This document shows positions 8,468 through 16,389 of a stretch of DNA of 28,533 bases, piece after piece. Source of the stretch: JADFOB01 sp964651325 (GTDB taxonomy: Bacteria; Planctomycetota; Phycisphaerae; UBA1845). Under the pieces are notes generated by a model. That model was given only the letters and a program-made list of their open reading frames with translations, did no database searches and was not told the DNA's origin. A program made the translations under genes and the position numbers. How positions within the stretch are numbered: the stretch's first letter is position 1; every line of letters starts with the position of its first letter. The DNA lies in assembly GCA_964651325.1 (NCBI GenBank), contig CAZYXP010000022.1:1-28533 (forward strand), read 5' to 3'.

Positions 8468-10018
8468 TCAAAGCGCTAGCTTCTCGCGGAGGTATTCCAA
8501 ACATCGCGATTTGTCTATGCGAATCTGACTGGCGTCGTCGCGGTTGCGAACGGTAATCGTGCCGTCTTCCTTGGTTTGCCCATCGACTGTGAAACAAAAC
8601 GGCGTCCCGGCTTCGTCCATGCGCGCGTAGCGCTTGCCGATCGACTGCTTGACGTCGTACTGCGCTGGAAACTGTTCTTGCAGTTCCCGGAAGATCGGTT
8701 CCGCAATCTCAGGCATGCCGTCCTTGGCGACCAACGGGAAGACCGCCGCCTTCAGCGGCGCCAGGCGTGGGTGGAATTTCATGAACTCCTTGCTCGCGCG
8801 GGATTCATCGTAGCGGTACGCCTCGCAAAGCAGCACGAGCAGACCGCGCGTCAGCCCCGCGGCCGGCTCAATTACGTGGGGCAAATACCGCTCGTTGCGT
8901 TCGTGGTCGAAGTACTCCAGTTTGGTCTTGGCGCTTTTCTGATGCTGCGTCAGATCGTAGCAGCCGCGATGGGCGATACCCTCCAGCTCGCCGTAACCGG
9001 GGTCGGTAAAGGGATAGCGGTATTCCACGTCGGCGCAGGCCGTGGAATAGTGGGCCAATTCGTCGGAATCGTGCTCGCGCCGCTGGAGATTCTCCGAGTT
9101 GATCCCCAATGATTTCCACCAGTCAAGGCGGGCTTGCACCCAGAATTCATACCATTTCCTCGCCTCATCCGGGTGACAGAACCACTCCATCTCCATCTGC
9201 TCGAACTCGCGAGAGCGAAAGACGTAGTTGCGGGGCGTAACTTCGTTGCGGAAGGACTTTCCAACCTGGGCAATGCCAAACGGCACCTTGACCCGCATGG
9301 TATCAAGCACGTTCTTATAATTCGTAAAAATGCCCTGGGCCGTTTCAGGACGCAGGAAAGCGACGTTGTCCTCTCCCGACGCCGCCCCGACGAAGGTCTT
9401 GAACATCAGGTTGAACTGACGCGGCTCGGTGAGCGTGCCACGCTCCTTCGCACCGGGCCCAATCGTTTCCGACCGGATCGCGCTATCATTGATACCATCC
9501 GGAATGCGCTCCACGACATAACCGGTTTCTTCGAGGTTGCTCTTTCGGATGATCTGCTTGATCGTCTTCTTGTGCGCGTCGATGAGTTCTTCATCCGACG
9601 CATGCGCCAAGTCGGCCACCGCGGCGAAATAAGGCCCGACGCGCTGCCCCGTTGCATTGCTTACGATCGCGAAGAACGCCAGATGGTCGGCTCGGTAGCG
9701 GCTTTTGGTCTCCTTGTCGTCGACCATCGGATCATTAAACCCGGCCACATGTCCCGAGGCCTCCCAGACCTTGGGGTTCTGAATGATGGCGCTATCCACA
9801 CCAACAATGCTGAGATGCTCGCCGCCGGGCCCGGCAGGCGTATGGTGAACCATATCGTTCCACCACGCGTCGCGGAGATTGTTCTTCAGCTCAACCCCAA
9901 GCGGACCGTAATCCCAAAAGCCATTCAGCCCACCATAGATTTCGCTGGCGGGAAAAATGAATCCGCGTCGCTTGCACAGGGAAACGATCTTTTCCATATT
10001 CGCGATGGCGGTGGGCAT
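8468..10018 (-). CDS. glyS: Glycyl-tRNA synthetase, homodimeric class II type
   Basis: Charges tRNA-Gly with glycine in the cytosol; 516 residues from the chosen start. MEKIVSLCKRRGF (8-20), then SEIYGGLNGFWDYGPLG, is the N-terminal signature of the alpha2 (Thermus/Bacillus/eukaryote-type) enzyme, not the alpha2beta2 GlyQ/GlyS. Motif 2 region is FRNEVTPRNYVFRSREFEQ, with EMEWF next. Motif 3 region is VIEPAAGLTRGLLVLLCEAY. The C-terminal anticodon-binding domain contains APLKAAVFPLV and GTPFCFTVDGQT. The frame extends to 10114, but the ATG at 10018 has GAGGAAG 5 nt upstream, and the extra 32 residues are Cys-rich and not family-like. A 138-bp gap separates it from spoVG upstream. No T-box leader was recognised. 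Confidence 0.96.
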   Translation of the reverse strand: MPTAIANMEKIVSLCKRRGFIFPASEIYGGLNGFWDYGPLGVELKNNLRDAWWNDMVHHTPAGPGGEHLSIVGVDSAIIQNPKVWEASGHVAGFNDPMVDDKETKSRYRADHLAFFAIVSNATGQRVGPYFAAVADLAHASDEELIDAHKKTIKQIIRKSNLEETGYVVERIPDGINDSAIRSETIGPGAKERGTLTEPRQFNLMFKTFVGAASGEDNVAFLRPETAQGIFTNYKNVLDTMRVKVPFGIAQVGKSFRNEVTPRNYVFRSREFEQMEMEWFCHPDEARKWYEFWVQARLDWWKSLGINSENLQRREHDSDELAHYSTACADVEYRYPFTDPGYGELEGIAHRGCYDLTQHQKSAKTKLEYFDHERNERYLPHVIEPAAGLTRGLLVLLCEAYRYDESRASKEFMKFHPRLAPLKAAVFPLVAKDGMPEIAEPIFRELQEQFPAQYDVKQSIGKRYARMDEAGTPFCFTVDGQTKEDGTITVRNRDDASQIRIDKSRCLEYLREKLAL

Positions 10019-10023
10019 TAAGT

Positions 10024-10030
10024 CTTCCTC
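10024..10030 (-). promoter_or_regulatory. Shine-Dalgarno GAGGAAG of glyS
   Basis: Lies 5 nt before the ATG at 10018 on the minus strand and decides against the longer frame starting at 10114. Confidence 0.65.
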
Positions 10031-10156
10031 AAGTGAGATTTTCGGTCGCGGACACAGCCGCCGCGCACAAACGCGGCAAGTGCAGCACATTTGCTCAAAA
10101 GTCGGCGCAGCCAACGCTTCGACACCGTGAGGCCGCGTTGATGCCGGCTATCCTCG

Positions 10157-11041
10157 CTAGAGCAACCCCATGCCGAATGGGGCGCTATCGTCGCATGAAT
10201 CCTCAGAAACGACCGGCTCAGCCGCCGCTTCCTTGACGGACACTCGATCCGGCGCCGCTGGCGCCGGAGCCTCTCGCGGCGGATGCATATCGAGACCGGC
10301 GGAAAATGCGTCATCGGAATCGGGCTCTTTGACTGCCACGACCTGCTCCACCACCTTCTCTTCGACCTTCTTTTCAACCCGTTCCTCAGGCTGGCGATCT
10401 TCCGTTACCCGTTCCCGGCCGCGTCCACGTTCACGCCGGCCGCGTGGCCGCTCCGAACGTCCGCCCTGCCCGCCGCGTTCCGTCTTCCGATCGGCGCCGC
10501 CTTTTCCACCCTTGAGTCCGGCAATCATGGCGTTGTATTCGTCGGTTCCGCCGCTGCTTGAAGGCTTCAAATCCGTTTCGGCTTCCGCGTCAACCGTGCT
10601 CTCTTTCTCAACGACGGCTTCCTCTGCCGGGGCCGATTCCTCGAATTCCTCGACGACCGGCTCCTCGTATGCGTCTGCCGCAGCATGGTACGCTTCGATG
10701 ATCTTACCCTGAACGATCGCCCTGAATTCCGAAGTAATCGGATGAGCGATGTCCCTGTGCAGCTTTCCGCGACCGTCTACGTCGCCCGGCGGCATCTGGT
10801 GTTCAGGCAAACGGGCTCCGCAGTCGTTGCAGAACTTCGCCCGAACCGCATTCTTGTGGCGGCAAGAGGTACACGAAATCGTAACCTTCCTAGAGGGCAT
10901 GGCCACGAAAAGCCCATTCGTCCCGTCGACAACTTTGACATCGCGGACCACAAACGAGCCGTCAAACGTCACGGTGCAAACGGCCTTGAGGCGGTCAGAT
11001 GTATCGCTAAGGGATCGTACTCGAACGTCGGTGATTTCCAT
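10157..11041 (-). CDS. spoVG: SpoVG-family protein with inserted zinc ribbon and disordered RG-rich tail
   Basis: 294 residues; canonical SpoVG is about 85-100. The N-terminus (MEITDVRVRSL, VTFDGSFVVRDVKVVDGTNG, LFVAMPSRK to residue 52) and the segment DIAHPITSEFRAIVQGKIIEAY (97-118, given in two parts: DIAHPI and the following helix) together make one SpoVG domain. Between them about 44 residues replace the usual short loop and contain CTSC (57-60) and CNDC (71-74), a CxxC-x10-CxxC zinc ribbon. After about residue 122 the chain is acidic, then Gly/Arg-rich (GGRSERPRGRRERGRGRER), then acidic/Pro-rich, ending GMGLL. SpoVG proteins bind nucleic acids and act as regulators; RG-rich tails commonly bind RNA. 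The gene starts 9 nt after ispE, and its Shine-Dalgarno TAGGAG overlaps the ispE stop, so translation is probably coupled. Family is certain; the role here is inferred. Confidence 0.92.
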   Translation of the reverse strand: MEITDVRVRSLSDTSDRLKAVCTVTFDGSFVVRDVKVVDGTNGLFVAMPSRKVTISCTSCRHKNAVRAKFCNDCGARLPEHQMPPGDVDGRGKLHRDIAHPITSEFRAIVQGKIIEAYHAAADAYEEPVVEEFEESAPAEEAVVEKESTVDAEAETDLKPSSSGGTDEYNAMIAGLKGGKGGADRKTERGGQGGRSERPRGRRERGRGRERVTEDRQPEERVEKKVEEKVVEQVVAVKEPDSDDAFSAGLDMHPPREAPAPAAPDRVSVKEAAAEPVVSEDSCDDSAPFGMGLL

Positions 11042-11050
11042 GATTTACTC

Positions 11051-11911
11051 CTATCCCGGGAATGATTCTGTTGCGATGGGCGCCGCGACTATCCAACTGC
11101 GCAAACGCGGATCGCCGGCTTCGATCCGCCGCTTCGCCTCGTCAGCGGCCTGCCCATCGTCATATAAATGAAAAAACGTTGACCCCGCCCCCGACAGGCA
11201 AAAACGCGATTGCGCCAGCCTCTCCACGTTCGCCTTGGCTTGCTCCACCGCCGGAGCAACCTGGAACACTGCCGGCTCCAGATCATTGAAACAGATGTCC
11301 ATCATCGTTTCACTGTTCTCGGCATCGACCATCGCTTGCGGCGCCCCCTCTCGATTGGCCCCGTCTCGCGGTCGCCACGCCTGGTACACCTCCGCCGTCG
11401 ATACGGTTACAGGTGTGTGAACCACCAACACCGAGCCCGACCACTGGAGCGCCTTCGCCTCGACCACCTCGCCGCGACCCGAAATCAACGCGCACGGAAG
11501 CGAAAAAAACAGGGGCACATCGGAGCCCAATTCCGCCCCGATTGCAGCCAATTCAGACCGATTCAATCCGATTTGGAGCAAGGTGTTGCAAGCCATCAGC
11601 ACGCACGCCGCGTCGCTGCTTCCGCCTCCTAGCCCAGCGGCGATCGGAATGTGCTTCTCCAGATCAATCGAAAGACTCCGCTCGAGGCCAGTCGCGCGCA
11701 AAAGGAGCGTGGCGGCCGCCCAAGCCAGATTCCCATCGTTGCTAAGCTCCGGATCGTTACAATGGAATGCGTGGGAGCGGTCGGCTGAAAAAGAGCAGGT
11801 GACGCGGTCGGCAAGCGCAACGCCCATCACCAACGAGCGGATATCGTGGAAACCATCAGACCGGCGGCGCAGCACCTCAAGCGTCAGATTCACCTTCGCG
11901 GGAGCCTGCAT
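11051..11911 (-). CDS. ispE: 4-diphosphocytidyl-2-C-methyl-D-erythritol kinase
   Basis: ATP-dependent GHMP kinase of the MEP isoprenoid pathway, phosphorylating the 2-hydroxyl of CDP-methylerythritol in the cytosol. About 286 residues from the chosen ATG. PAKVNLTLEV (4-13) contains the catalytic Lys6, PIAAGLGGGSSDAA (89-102) is the ATP-binding glycine loop, and LGSDVPLFF (128-136) contains the catalytic Asp131. SGAGSTFF near the C-terminus is GHMP motif 3. The frame runs open to a TTG at 12019 with further ATGs at 11986 and 11959. None has a clear Shine-Dalgarno, so the start nearest the conserved PAK motif was taken, and 11959 is an equal alternative. Linkage to spoVG recalls the ispE-purR-yabJ-spoVG order of Bacillus. 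Confidence 0.94.
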   Translation of the reverse strand: MQAPAKVNLTLEVLRRRSDGFHDIRSLVMGVALADRVTCSFSADRSHAFHCNDPELSNDGNLAWAAATLLLRATGLERSLSIDLEKHIPIAAGLGGGSSDAACVLMACNTLLQIGLNRSELAAIGAELGSDVPLFFSLPCALISGRGEVVEAKALQWSGSVLVVHTPVTVSTAEVYQAWRPRDGANREGAPQAMVDAENSETMMDICFNDLEPAVFQVAPAVEQAKANVERLAQSRFCLSGAGSTFFHLYDDGQAADEAKRRIEAGDPRLRSWIVAAPIATESFPG

Positions 11912-12019
11912 GGTTTGCGATTCGGTCGCCCGTTTCTTGGCCAATTCAGTCGCGATCATACCGTTGCGGTCTAGCCGCTCGCCCATCAGACCGGCCATGG
12001 CCAGTCGAAGCAAACGCAA

Positions 12020-12628
12020 AGTAGTAATAACCCTGACGGGCCACCGTCGTCCAACGACCGCCGATGATGCAGCCGTGAATCAAGCGTCACGCGCCGACGA
12101 TTGGCACCAATTAGCCGTCCAATATTGTCCCGTTTCCGGAATATCAGACGCGATCGCATGATAAATGGCATGGCCTCAATGTCAACCAAAACCTCCCCGC
12201 GCGCCCACTTTGGGATTCGTGACAACGCCTGCGGGATAAGTAAGCCAACTCGGAGCCGCTGGCGCGAGCCTGCGGACCCCAGAAGCCGCAAACCTGCTGA
12301 ACTGCATCTTCGATCCTCCCCACTTTCAAGAAGACCGCGTCGATCAGGGGATTGGCAATCCGAGACCCGCGCTCGGTAGTCGGTAGGTGGTCGCCGGGCT
12401 CGCGTCCGGTGCTTTGTGTCGCAAAAACAACCGCGCGTTGCCCAAAATCAACACGCCAGGCACAACCGGAACCAACAGGAGAAACCCAAAACACCTGTAA
12501 CCCATTACCAGGAAAGGAATTAGCCACAATTCGACTAACTCAAACCTGTCGGACTAGACCTTGCTCCTGTTTGCCTCTGGAGGTTTTTGGAAGCAAACAC
12601 GCGATCAGTCGCGAGGGGAGTGTGAGTT
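12020..12628. other. About 600-bp intergenic region with REP-like repeats, no credible gene
   Basis: Contains family A repeat copy 3 (12248-12281), a second GC-rich near-palindrome at about 12391-12410 (CCGGGC/GTCCGG) and an inverted repeat TGTTTGC/GCAAACA (12568-12574 with 12593-12599) ending 29 nt before the next gene. A minus-strand frame at 12344-12529 encodes a hydrophobic 61-residue peptide from a TTG, but its second half reads through repeat sequence. Confidence 0.55.
12248..12281 (+). repeat. REP-like hairpin repeat, family A copy 3
   Basis: About 34 bases nearly identical to 4608-4641, with core CCGCTGGCGCGAGCCTGCGG. The GCAA loop is changed to GCGA, and both are GNRA-type loops. 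Confidence 0.65.
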
Positions 12629-13087
12629 ATGGGGCCGATTTCTTCGATTGGTTCGGGTTCGGCGTCGAGGCCGTTTCCAACTAGAGCACCGGAAACGGGG
12701 ACGCTCTCGGGAGCCAAACCGGCCAACAATGCCGCGACGATGGGCGGCATGGGCGACGCACTCGCTCAGGTCACGGATTTGCTCAGTGGACTTGGTGGTG
12801 GCGGCGAGAACAACAAGATGCTCGAGATGCTCCTCGTGCTGGTCGTCCTCATGGCGATGCTGGGCGAGCAAGCGTCCAACAGCGGGCAGCAAGGTAGTGA
12901 TCCCAGTCAGCTCGGTCCCGGTATGAATGGCGGCGTGAGCAACGGCATGAATGGCGGCGGCATGTACATGCAGAGCAGCATTTCGATGACGTCGATCTCC
13001 ATCCAGCAGACTTCCATCACCAGCACCACCTACCTCCCGGAATCGCCCACCGGCGGAACGGGTTCGGCCATGGACATTTCCGCGTAG
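12629..13087 (+). CDS. Hypothetical Gly/Ser/Met-rich small protein
   Basis: 152 residues, not recognised. The N-terminal 40 residues are Ser/Pro/Gly/Ala-rich with no signal peptide. A predicted helix (about 42-55) and a Gly run lead to a Met/Leu/Val-rich stretch MLEMLLVLVVLMAMLG (64-79), short for a membrane span but plausible as an amphipathic or assembly helix. Residues 85-113 are Gly/Asn/Met-rich, and 115-134 alternate Ser/Thr with Ile/Met (SSISMTSISI, QQTSITSTT), as in a beta-strand or fibril-like segment. GAGGGGAG lies about 8 nt before the ATG, supporting translation. Composition vaguely resembles secreted or self-assembling proteins, but no function can be assigned. It runs convergently into the His-variant DegT gene with a 16-bp gap. 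Confidence 0.65.
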   Translation: MGPISSIGSGSASRPFPTRAPETGTLSGAKPANNAATMGGMGDALAQVTDLLSGLGGGGENNKMLEMLLVLVVLMAMLGEQASNSGQQGSDPSQLGPGMNGGVSNGMNGGGMYMQSSISMTSISIQQTSITSTTYLPESPTGGTGSAMDISA

Positions 13088-13103
13088 TCAGCCGAGTGCA
13101 GGG

Positions 13104-14345
13104 CTATTCGGACGGGGGAGTCCGCCCAAAGAAGTCGTGAATCAAGCTGACGACGTGGGTTCGATCTTCACTGCTGAGATGTTGGTGGCAGCCGATGTAG
13201 AACGCGCGATCCCAAAGGCGATCGGCCACGGGAAATCGCTTGCCCGCATCCGCCCCGAGCCAATCCCGGTAGACGGGCTGATGGATCAGGGGCAGCATAT
13301 CTCGCGTCTCAATACCGCGGTTTTCCAGGTGGTGAATCAGCGGTCTCATGCTTTCATTTCGTACCACTAGCGGATAGACCATGTAGGCGTGTTCCCGATC
13401 AGTGGGCACCGACTGGAATTCGAGCACATCCGCCAAGCCCGCCAAGGCTCGATTGTAATAGTCGGCGTTGTGCTTGCGGGCCGCGATGATCGGATCGCAG
13501 TTTTCAATTTGTGCCAATCCTATGGCCGCCTCCATTTCTGTGCAGCGGGCTGAATACCCGACGCGTTCAAAGCGGAATCGCCGATTGACGATTTCGGCGA
13601 AATTCGCGGCACCGGGCTCATCATCATCGATGTTTAGGTACATGCCGTCACGCCCGTGATTCATCAGGCTACGAAGCAGCCCGGCCGTTTCCTCGTCGCC
13701 GGTTGTCGCAAATCCACCGACGCCGGTCACCAGGAAATGGGCCACGTAGGTTGAAAAACACGCCACATCACCGAATGAGCCAACCGGACGACCATCCACC
13801 CTCGCAAACATCGTCTCGCAGGAATCTTCGATAACGGCCAGCTTGTGCGCGCGGGCCATGTCCATAATTGGAACCATATCCGCCGGCAAGCCCAACAGGT
13901 GAACTGGGATGATGCATCGGGTGCGCGGCGTGATGGCTTCGGCGATTCTGCCCGGATCCATCGTATAGGTGTCCGAGCGGACGTCTACCAGAACCGGCTT
14001 GAGCCCCGCAAGAAGCACCACATTCACCGTGGCCACGAAGGTCACCGACGGGACGATCACTTCGTCGCCGGGCTGCCAGTCGTGCCGCTCTTTGAGCGCG
14101 GCAAGCGCCAATTGCAGCGCGGCCGTGCCGCTGCTGCAGAAGCAGGCGTGGGCGACGTCGTGGCGAGCCGCAAAGAGGGATTCAAAACGCTGCGTAAACG
14201 GCCCGTAGGAAAGGCGACCGCTTTGAATGACCTGATCGAGGTACGCCCGCTCGGTCTTCCCGAGCACAAGTTCTCCGACGCTGACCTGTCGGTACACCGG
14301 GCGATCGACCTTGCAAGCGGTGGTTGGAGCGGCGATTGGGGCCAT
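13104..14345 (-). CDS. DegT/DnrJ/EryC1/StrS-family protein with active-site Lys replaced by His
   Basis: 413-residue cytosolic PLP-fold enzyme of the sugar aminotransferase family. Family landmarks: CSSGTAALQLAL (70-81, phosphate-binding), GDEVIVPSVTFVAT (93-106), VDVRSDTYTMDP, IPVHLLGLPADM, and EDSCETMF (173-180), where the Asp that contacts the PLP nitrogen is present. The motif that normally reads SFYxNKxxTTGEGG is FSTYVAHFLVTGVGG (197-211), placing His203 exactly at the Schiff-base lysine. In ColD (GDP-4-keto-6-deoxymannose 3-dehydratase) and E1 (CDP-hexulose 3-dehydrase) a His at this site turns the enzyme from transaminase to 3-dehydratase. A deoxysugar dehydratase is therefore a reasonable inference; a catalytically altered or regulatory protein is the alternative. 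It is divergent from the glycan operon and 230 bp from it. No sugar-nucleotide 4,6-dehydratase is in the window. Confidence 0.9.
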   Translation of the reverse strand: MAPIAAPTTACKVDRPVYRQVSVGELVLGKTERAYLDQVIQSGRLSYGPFTQRFESLFAARHDVAHACFCSSGTAALQLALAALKERHDWQPGDEVIVPSVTFVATVNVVLLAGLKPVLVDVRSDTYTMDPGRIAEAITPRTRCIIPVHLLGLPADMVPIMDMARAHKLAVIEDSCETMFARVDGRPVGSFGDVACFSTYVAHFLVTGVGGFATTGDEETAGLLRSLMNHGRDGMYLNIDDDEPGAANFAEIVNRRFRFERVGYSARCTEMEAAIGLAQIENCDPIIAARKHNADYYNRALAGLADVLEFQSVPTDREHAYMVYPLVVRNESMRPLIHHLENRGIETRDMLPLIHQPVYRDWLGADAGKRFPVADRLWDRAFYIGCHQHLSSEDRTHVVSLIHDFFGRTPPSE

Positions 14346-14381
14346 TGTGGGGTTATGCTCTCAACGATTGGCGTCTTGCGG

Positions 14382-14396
14382 CATGGCCGGGCCATG
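14382..14396. promoter_or_regulatory. Perfect 15-bp palindrome, operator candidate
   Basis: CATGGCC-G-GGCCATG, 7-bp arms around one base, 37 bp upstream of the minus-strand DegT start in the divergent region. Confidence 0.35.
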
Positions 14397-14561
14397 GCTT
14401 CTTTGCCTACCCGGACCCAATACCCCCGATATCGTCTTATCGGTCGGGTTTGAGCCCCTTCTTTATGGAATCGCAGTTCGCCTTCCGATAATACCTTTGC
14501 GAGGCGTTGCGGATGAGGTCTGCGCGCATGGTGGAGGGAACCCGTGCTAGCGTGGCCTCGC

Positions 14562-14569
14562 AGGAAAGG
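14562..14569 (+). promoter_or_regulatory. Shine-Dalgarno AGGAAAGG of the Lys-type DegT gene
   Basis: Lies 6 nt before the ATG at 14576 and supports that start over the in-frame ATGs at 14507, 14513 and 14528. Confidence 0.6.
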
Positions 14570-14575
14570 TGTTGC

Positions 14576-15661
14576 ATGGTGCTACAGATTCAACCTTGGA
14601 TCGACGACGACGACGCGGAGGCCGTTCGGCGTGCGGTGGCCACCACGTTTGTCACCGAGCACGACCAAACCCGCCTCTTCGAACAGGCCCTTCGCGACCT
14701 CACCGGCGCCCGGCACGCCATCGCCTACGCCAACGGTACATGCGGGCTGTTCGCCATACTCCGCGCCTTGGGCATCGAAGCGGGTGATGAAGTGATCGTG
14801 CCCGATCTTACCTTTGTGGCCAGCGCCAACGCGGTCATTTTGGCAGGCGCCGTGCCCGTGTTTTGCGATGTGGATCGCGACACCATGATGCTCGATCCCC
14901 AGGGCGTCGCCGAGCGGATCAGCCCGCGCACTCGGGCCATCATGCCGGTCCACCTCTACGGGCTGGCCGCGGATGTTGAATCTTTGCGGCCCCTAGCCGA
15001 GCAGCACGGCCTGTTCATCGTGGAAGATGCGGCTCAAGGCGTGGGCGTCCGATTGGGCGGAAAGCATGTCGGCACAGCCGGGCATGCGGGCGTGCTGAGC
15101 TTCTATGGCAACAAGACGGTGACGACCGGCGAGGGCGGCGCCATCTTGACCAACGATGATGGCCTTGCTGAGGCGTGCTGCCGACTGAAAAACCACGGAC
15201 GCTTGGAAAAGGGCGTCTTCATACACGAGCAGATCGGCTTCAATTTCAGTTTTACCGACCTGCAAGCGGCGCTCGGGGTCAGCCAACTCGCCCGGCTCGA
15301 TCGGATCATTGCGGAGAAGGCGCGCATCCGCGCCCGATACGAACAAAAACTCGGCGGCTTGGATTGGCTGAGCTTTCAGCGGATTCCGGCGGGCGTGGAG
15401 CCGGTTCACTGGTTTACCAACGTTTTCTGTGACAATGCTGACCAACTGGCACAATCTCTCGAAGGCCAAGGCATCCAGACCAGGCGATTTTTCTATCCGC
15501 TTCATCTTCAACCGTGCTACCGCGCGCTAAACCCTCCAATCTGCCCGGCGAGCGCCCGACTGTACGAAACGGGTCTGTCGCTGCCGAGTTGGTGTGGCCT
15601 GGAGGATGCGGCCATCGATTCAATTTGTGACGCTATCGCCACCTGTGGAGTCATCGTATGA
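14576..15661 (+). CDS. DegT/DnrJ/EryC1/StrS-family aminotransferase
   Basis: 361 residues. PLP-dependent transaminase acting on keto-sugar nucleotides, first gene of the overlapping glycan operon. NGTCGLFAIL (53-62) binds the phosphate, GDEVIVPDLTFVASANA follows, EDAAQ (150-154) carries the PLP-nitrogen Asp151, and SFYGNKTVTTGEGG (175-188) contains the Schiff-base Lys180. The N-terminus IQPWIDDDDAEAVRRAV and the length fit perosamine-synthase / PglE-like enzymes, but the specific sugar cannot be read from sequence. Start chosen at 14576 from the Shine-Dalgarno and the usual N-terminal length. The stop overlaps the next start by 4 nt (ATGA). It contrasts with its divergent paralogue, which has His instead of Lys. 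Confidence 0.92.
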   Translation: MVLQIQPWIDDDDAEAVRRAVATTFVTEHDQTRLFEQALRDLTGARHAIAYANGTCGLFAILRALGIEAGDEVIVPDLTFVASANAVILAGAVPVFCDVDRDTMMLDPQGVAERISPRTRAIMPVHLYGLAADVESLRPLAEQHGLFIVEDAAQGVGVRLGGKHVGTAGHAGVLSFYGNKTVTTGEGGAILTNDDGLAEACCRLKNHGRLEKGVFIHEQIGFNFSFTDLQAALGVSQLARLDRIIAEKARIRARYEQKLGGLDWLSFQRIPAGVEPVHWFTNVFCDNADQLAQSLEGQGIQTRRFFYPLHLQPCYRALNPPICPASARLYETGLSLPSWCGLEDAAIDSICDAIATCGVIV

Positions 15662-16389
15662 ACGCTAGACATCAGATACCCGGCCTGCCGCGCATTGTTT
15701 TGATCGGTGGCGGACTGCACGCCACGGTTGTGGCCGATTGCATCACGGCGTCCGGACAGGCGCGGGTCGCGGGTTATGTCGATACTCGTTGTGACGAAAC
15801 AGCTCCGGTGCGGCGGATGGGCGTCCCCTACCTTGGCACCGATGAGCAGCTCGACGCGTTGATCGAGGGGCGAATCATTTCCGCGGGCGTGCTCGGCTTA
15901 GCTGGATTGGAGCACGCGACCCGGCGGATTTCGATGGTCGCCCGGCTCGACGCGCTGATGCCGGCCTGGTGGTCGAGCGTGCATCCTGCGGCCGTCGTGG
16001 CTCCGTCTGTGGAGCTCGAACCGGGCATGATCATTCTGGCCGGGGCCATCATCAATCCGCTCGCTCGGATCGGCTGTCACGCGGTGATCAACACCGGCGC
16101 CATTGTCGAACACAACACCAACGTCGAAGACTTCGCCGTGATCTCACCGCGAGCGGTGCTATGCGGCGACGTCTATGTCGGGCGCGGCGCGTTCATCGGC
16201 GCCGGGGCGGTGGTGATCACGGGCGTCACGATCGGCGCGGGTGCGGTCGTAGGGGCTGGTGCGGTGGTTCTGCATGATGTGCCGGACCACGCGACGGTAG
16301 TGGGCAATCCGGCCCGGATCGTGGACCCGGCGGCGAATCCCAACCCATCGGACGCTTCGACGACGAACGAACCGGTGGCGGTCCCGTGA
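15658..16389 (+). CDS. NeuD/PglD-family sugar O- or N-acyltransferase
   Basis: 243 residues with two domains. An N-terminal Rossmann-like PglD_N domain (12-100) has RIVLIGGGLHATVVADCI and VAGYVDTR. A left-handed beta-helix of hexapeptide repeats follows (about 108-220), e.g. INTGAIVEHNTNVED with the presumed catalytic His152, then repeated GAGAVV and VVGNPARIV. Family members acetylate UDP-4-amino sugars (PglD) or sialic acids (NeuD). Placed directly after an aminotransferase, a PglD-like N-acetylation of the newly made amino sugar is the natural inference. The C-terminal 20 residues are a Pro/Asn/Thr-rich tail. It overlaps both neighbours by 4 nt. Confidence 0.9.
   Translation: MNARHQIPGLPRIVLIGGGLHATVVADCITASGQARVAGYVDTRCDETAPVRRMGVPYLGTDEQLDALIEGRIISAGVLGLAGLEHATRRISMVARLDALMPAWWSSVHPAAVVAPSVELEPGMIILAGAIINPLARIGCHAVINTGAIVEHNTNVEDFAVISPRAVLCGDVYVGRGAFIGAGAVVITGVTIGAGAVVGAGAVVLHDVPDHATVVGNPARIVDPAANPNPSDASTTNEPVAVP

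Larger units (their letters stand above)
14346..14575. promoter_or_regulatory. Divergent control region of the carbohydrate locus
   Basis: 230 bp between the divergent DegT genes. Contains the palindrome at 14382-14396 and a GATAAT (14487-14492) facing the operon, which lacks a convincing -35. Both transcription units probably start here. Confidence 0.4.

Noticed and set aside
10018..10114. N-terminal extension of glycyl-tRNA synthetase (32 residues)
   Set aside because: Cys-rich and unlike the family, while a good Shine-Dalgarno precedes the internal ATG at 10018.
12344..12529. 61-residue hydrophobic minus-strand frame that could be a small membrane protein
   Set aside because: TTG start without ribosome binding site, and its C-terminal third reads through a palindromic repeat. 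Kept only as a note in the intergenic entry.
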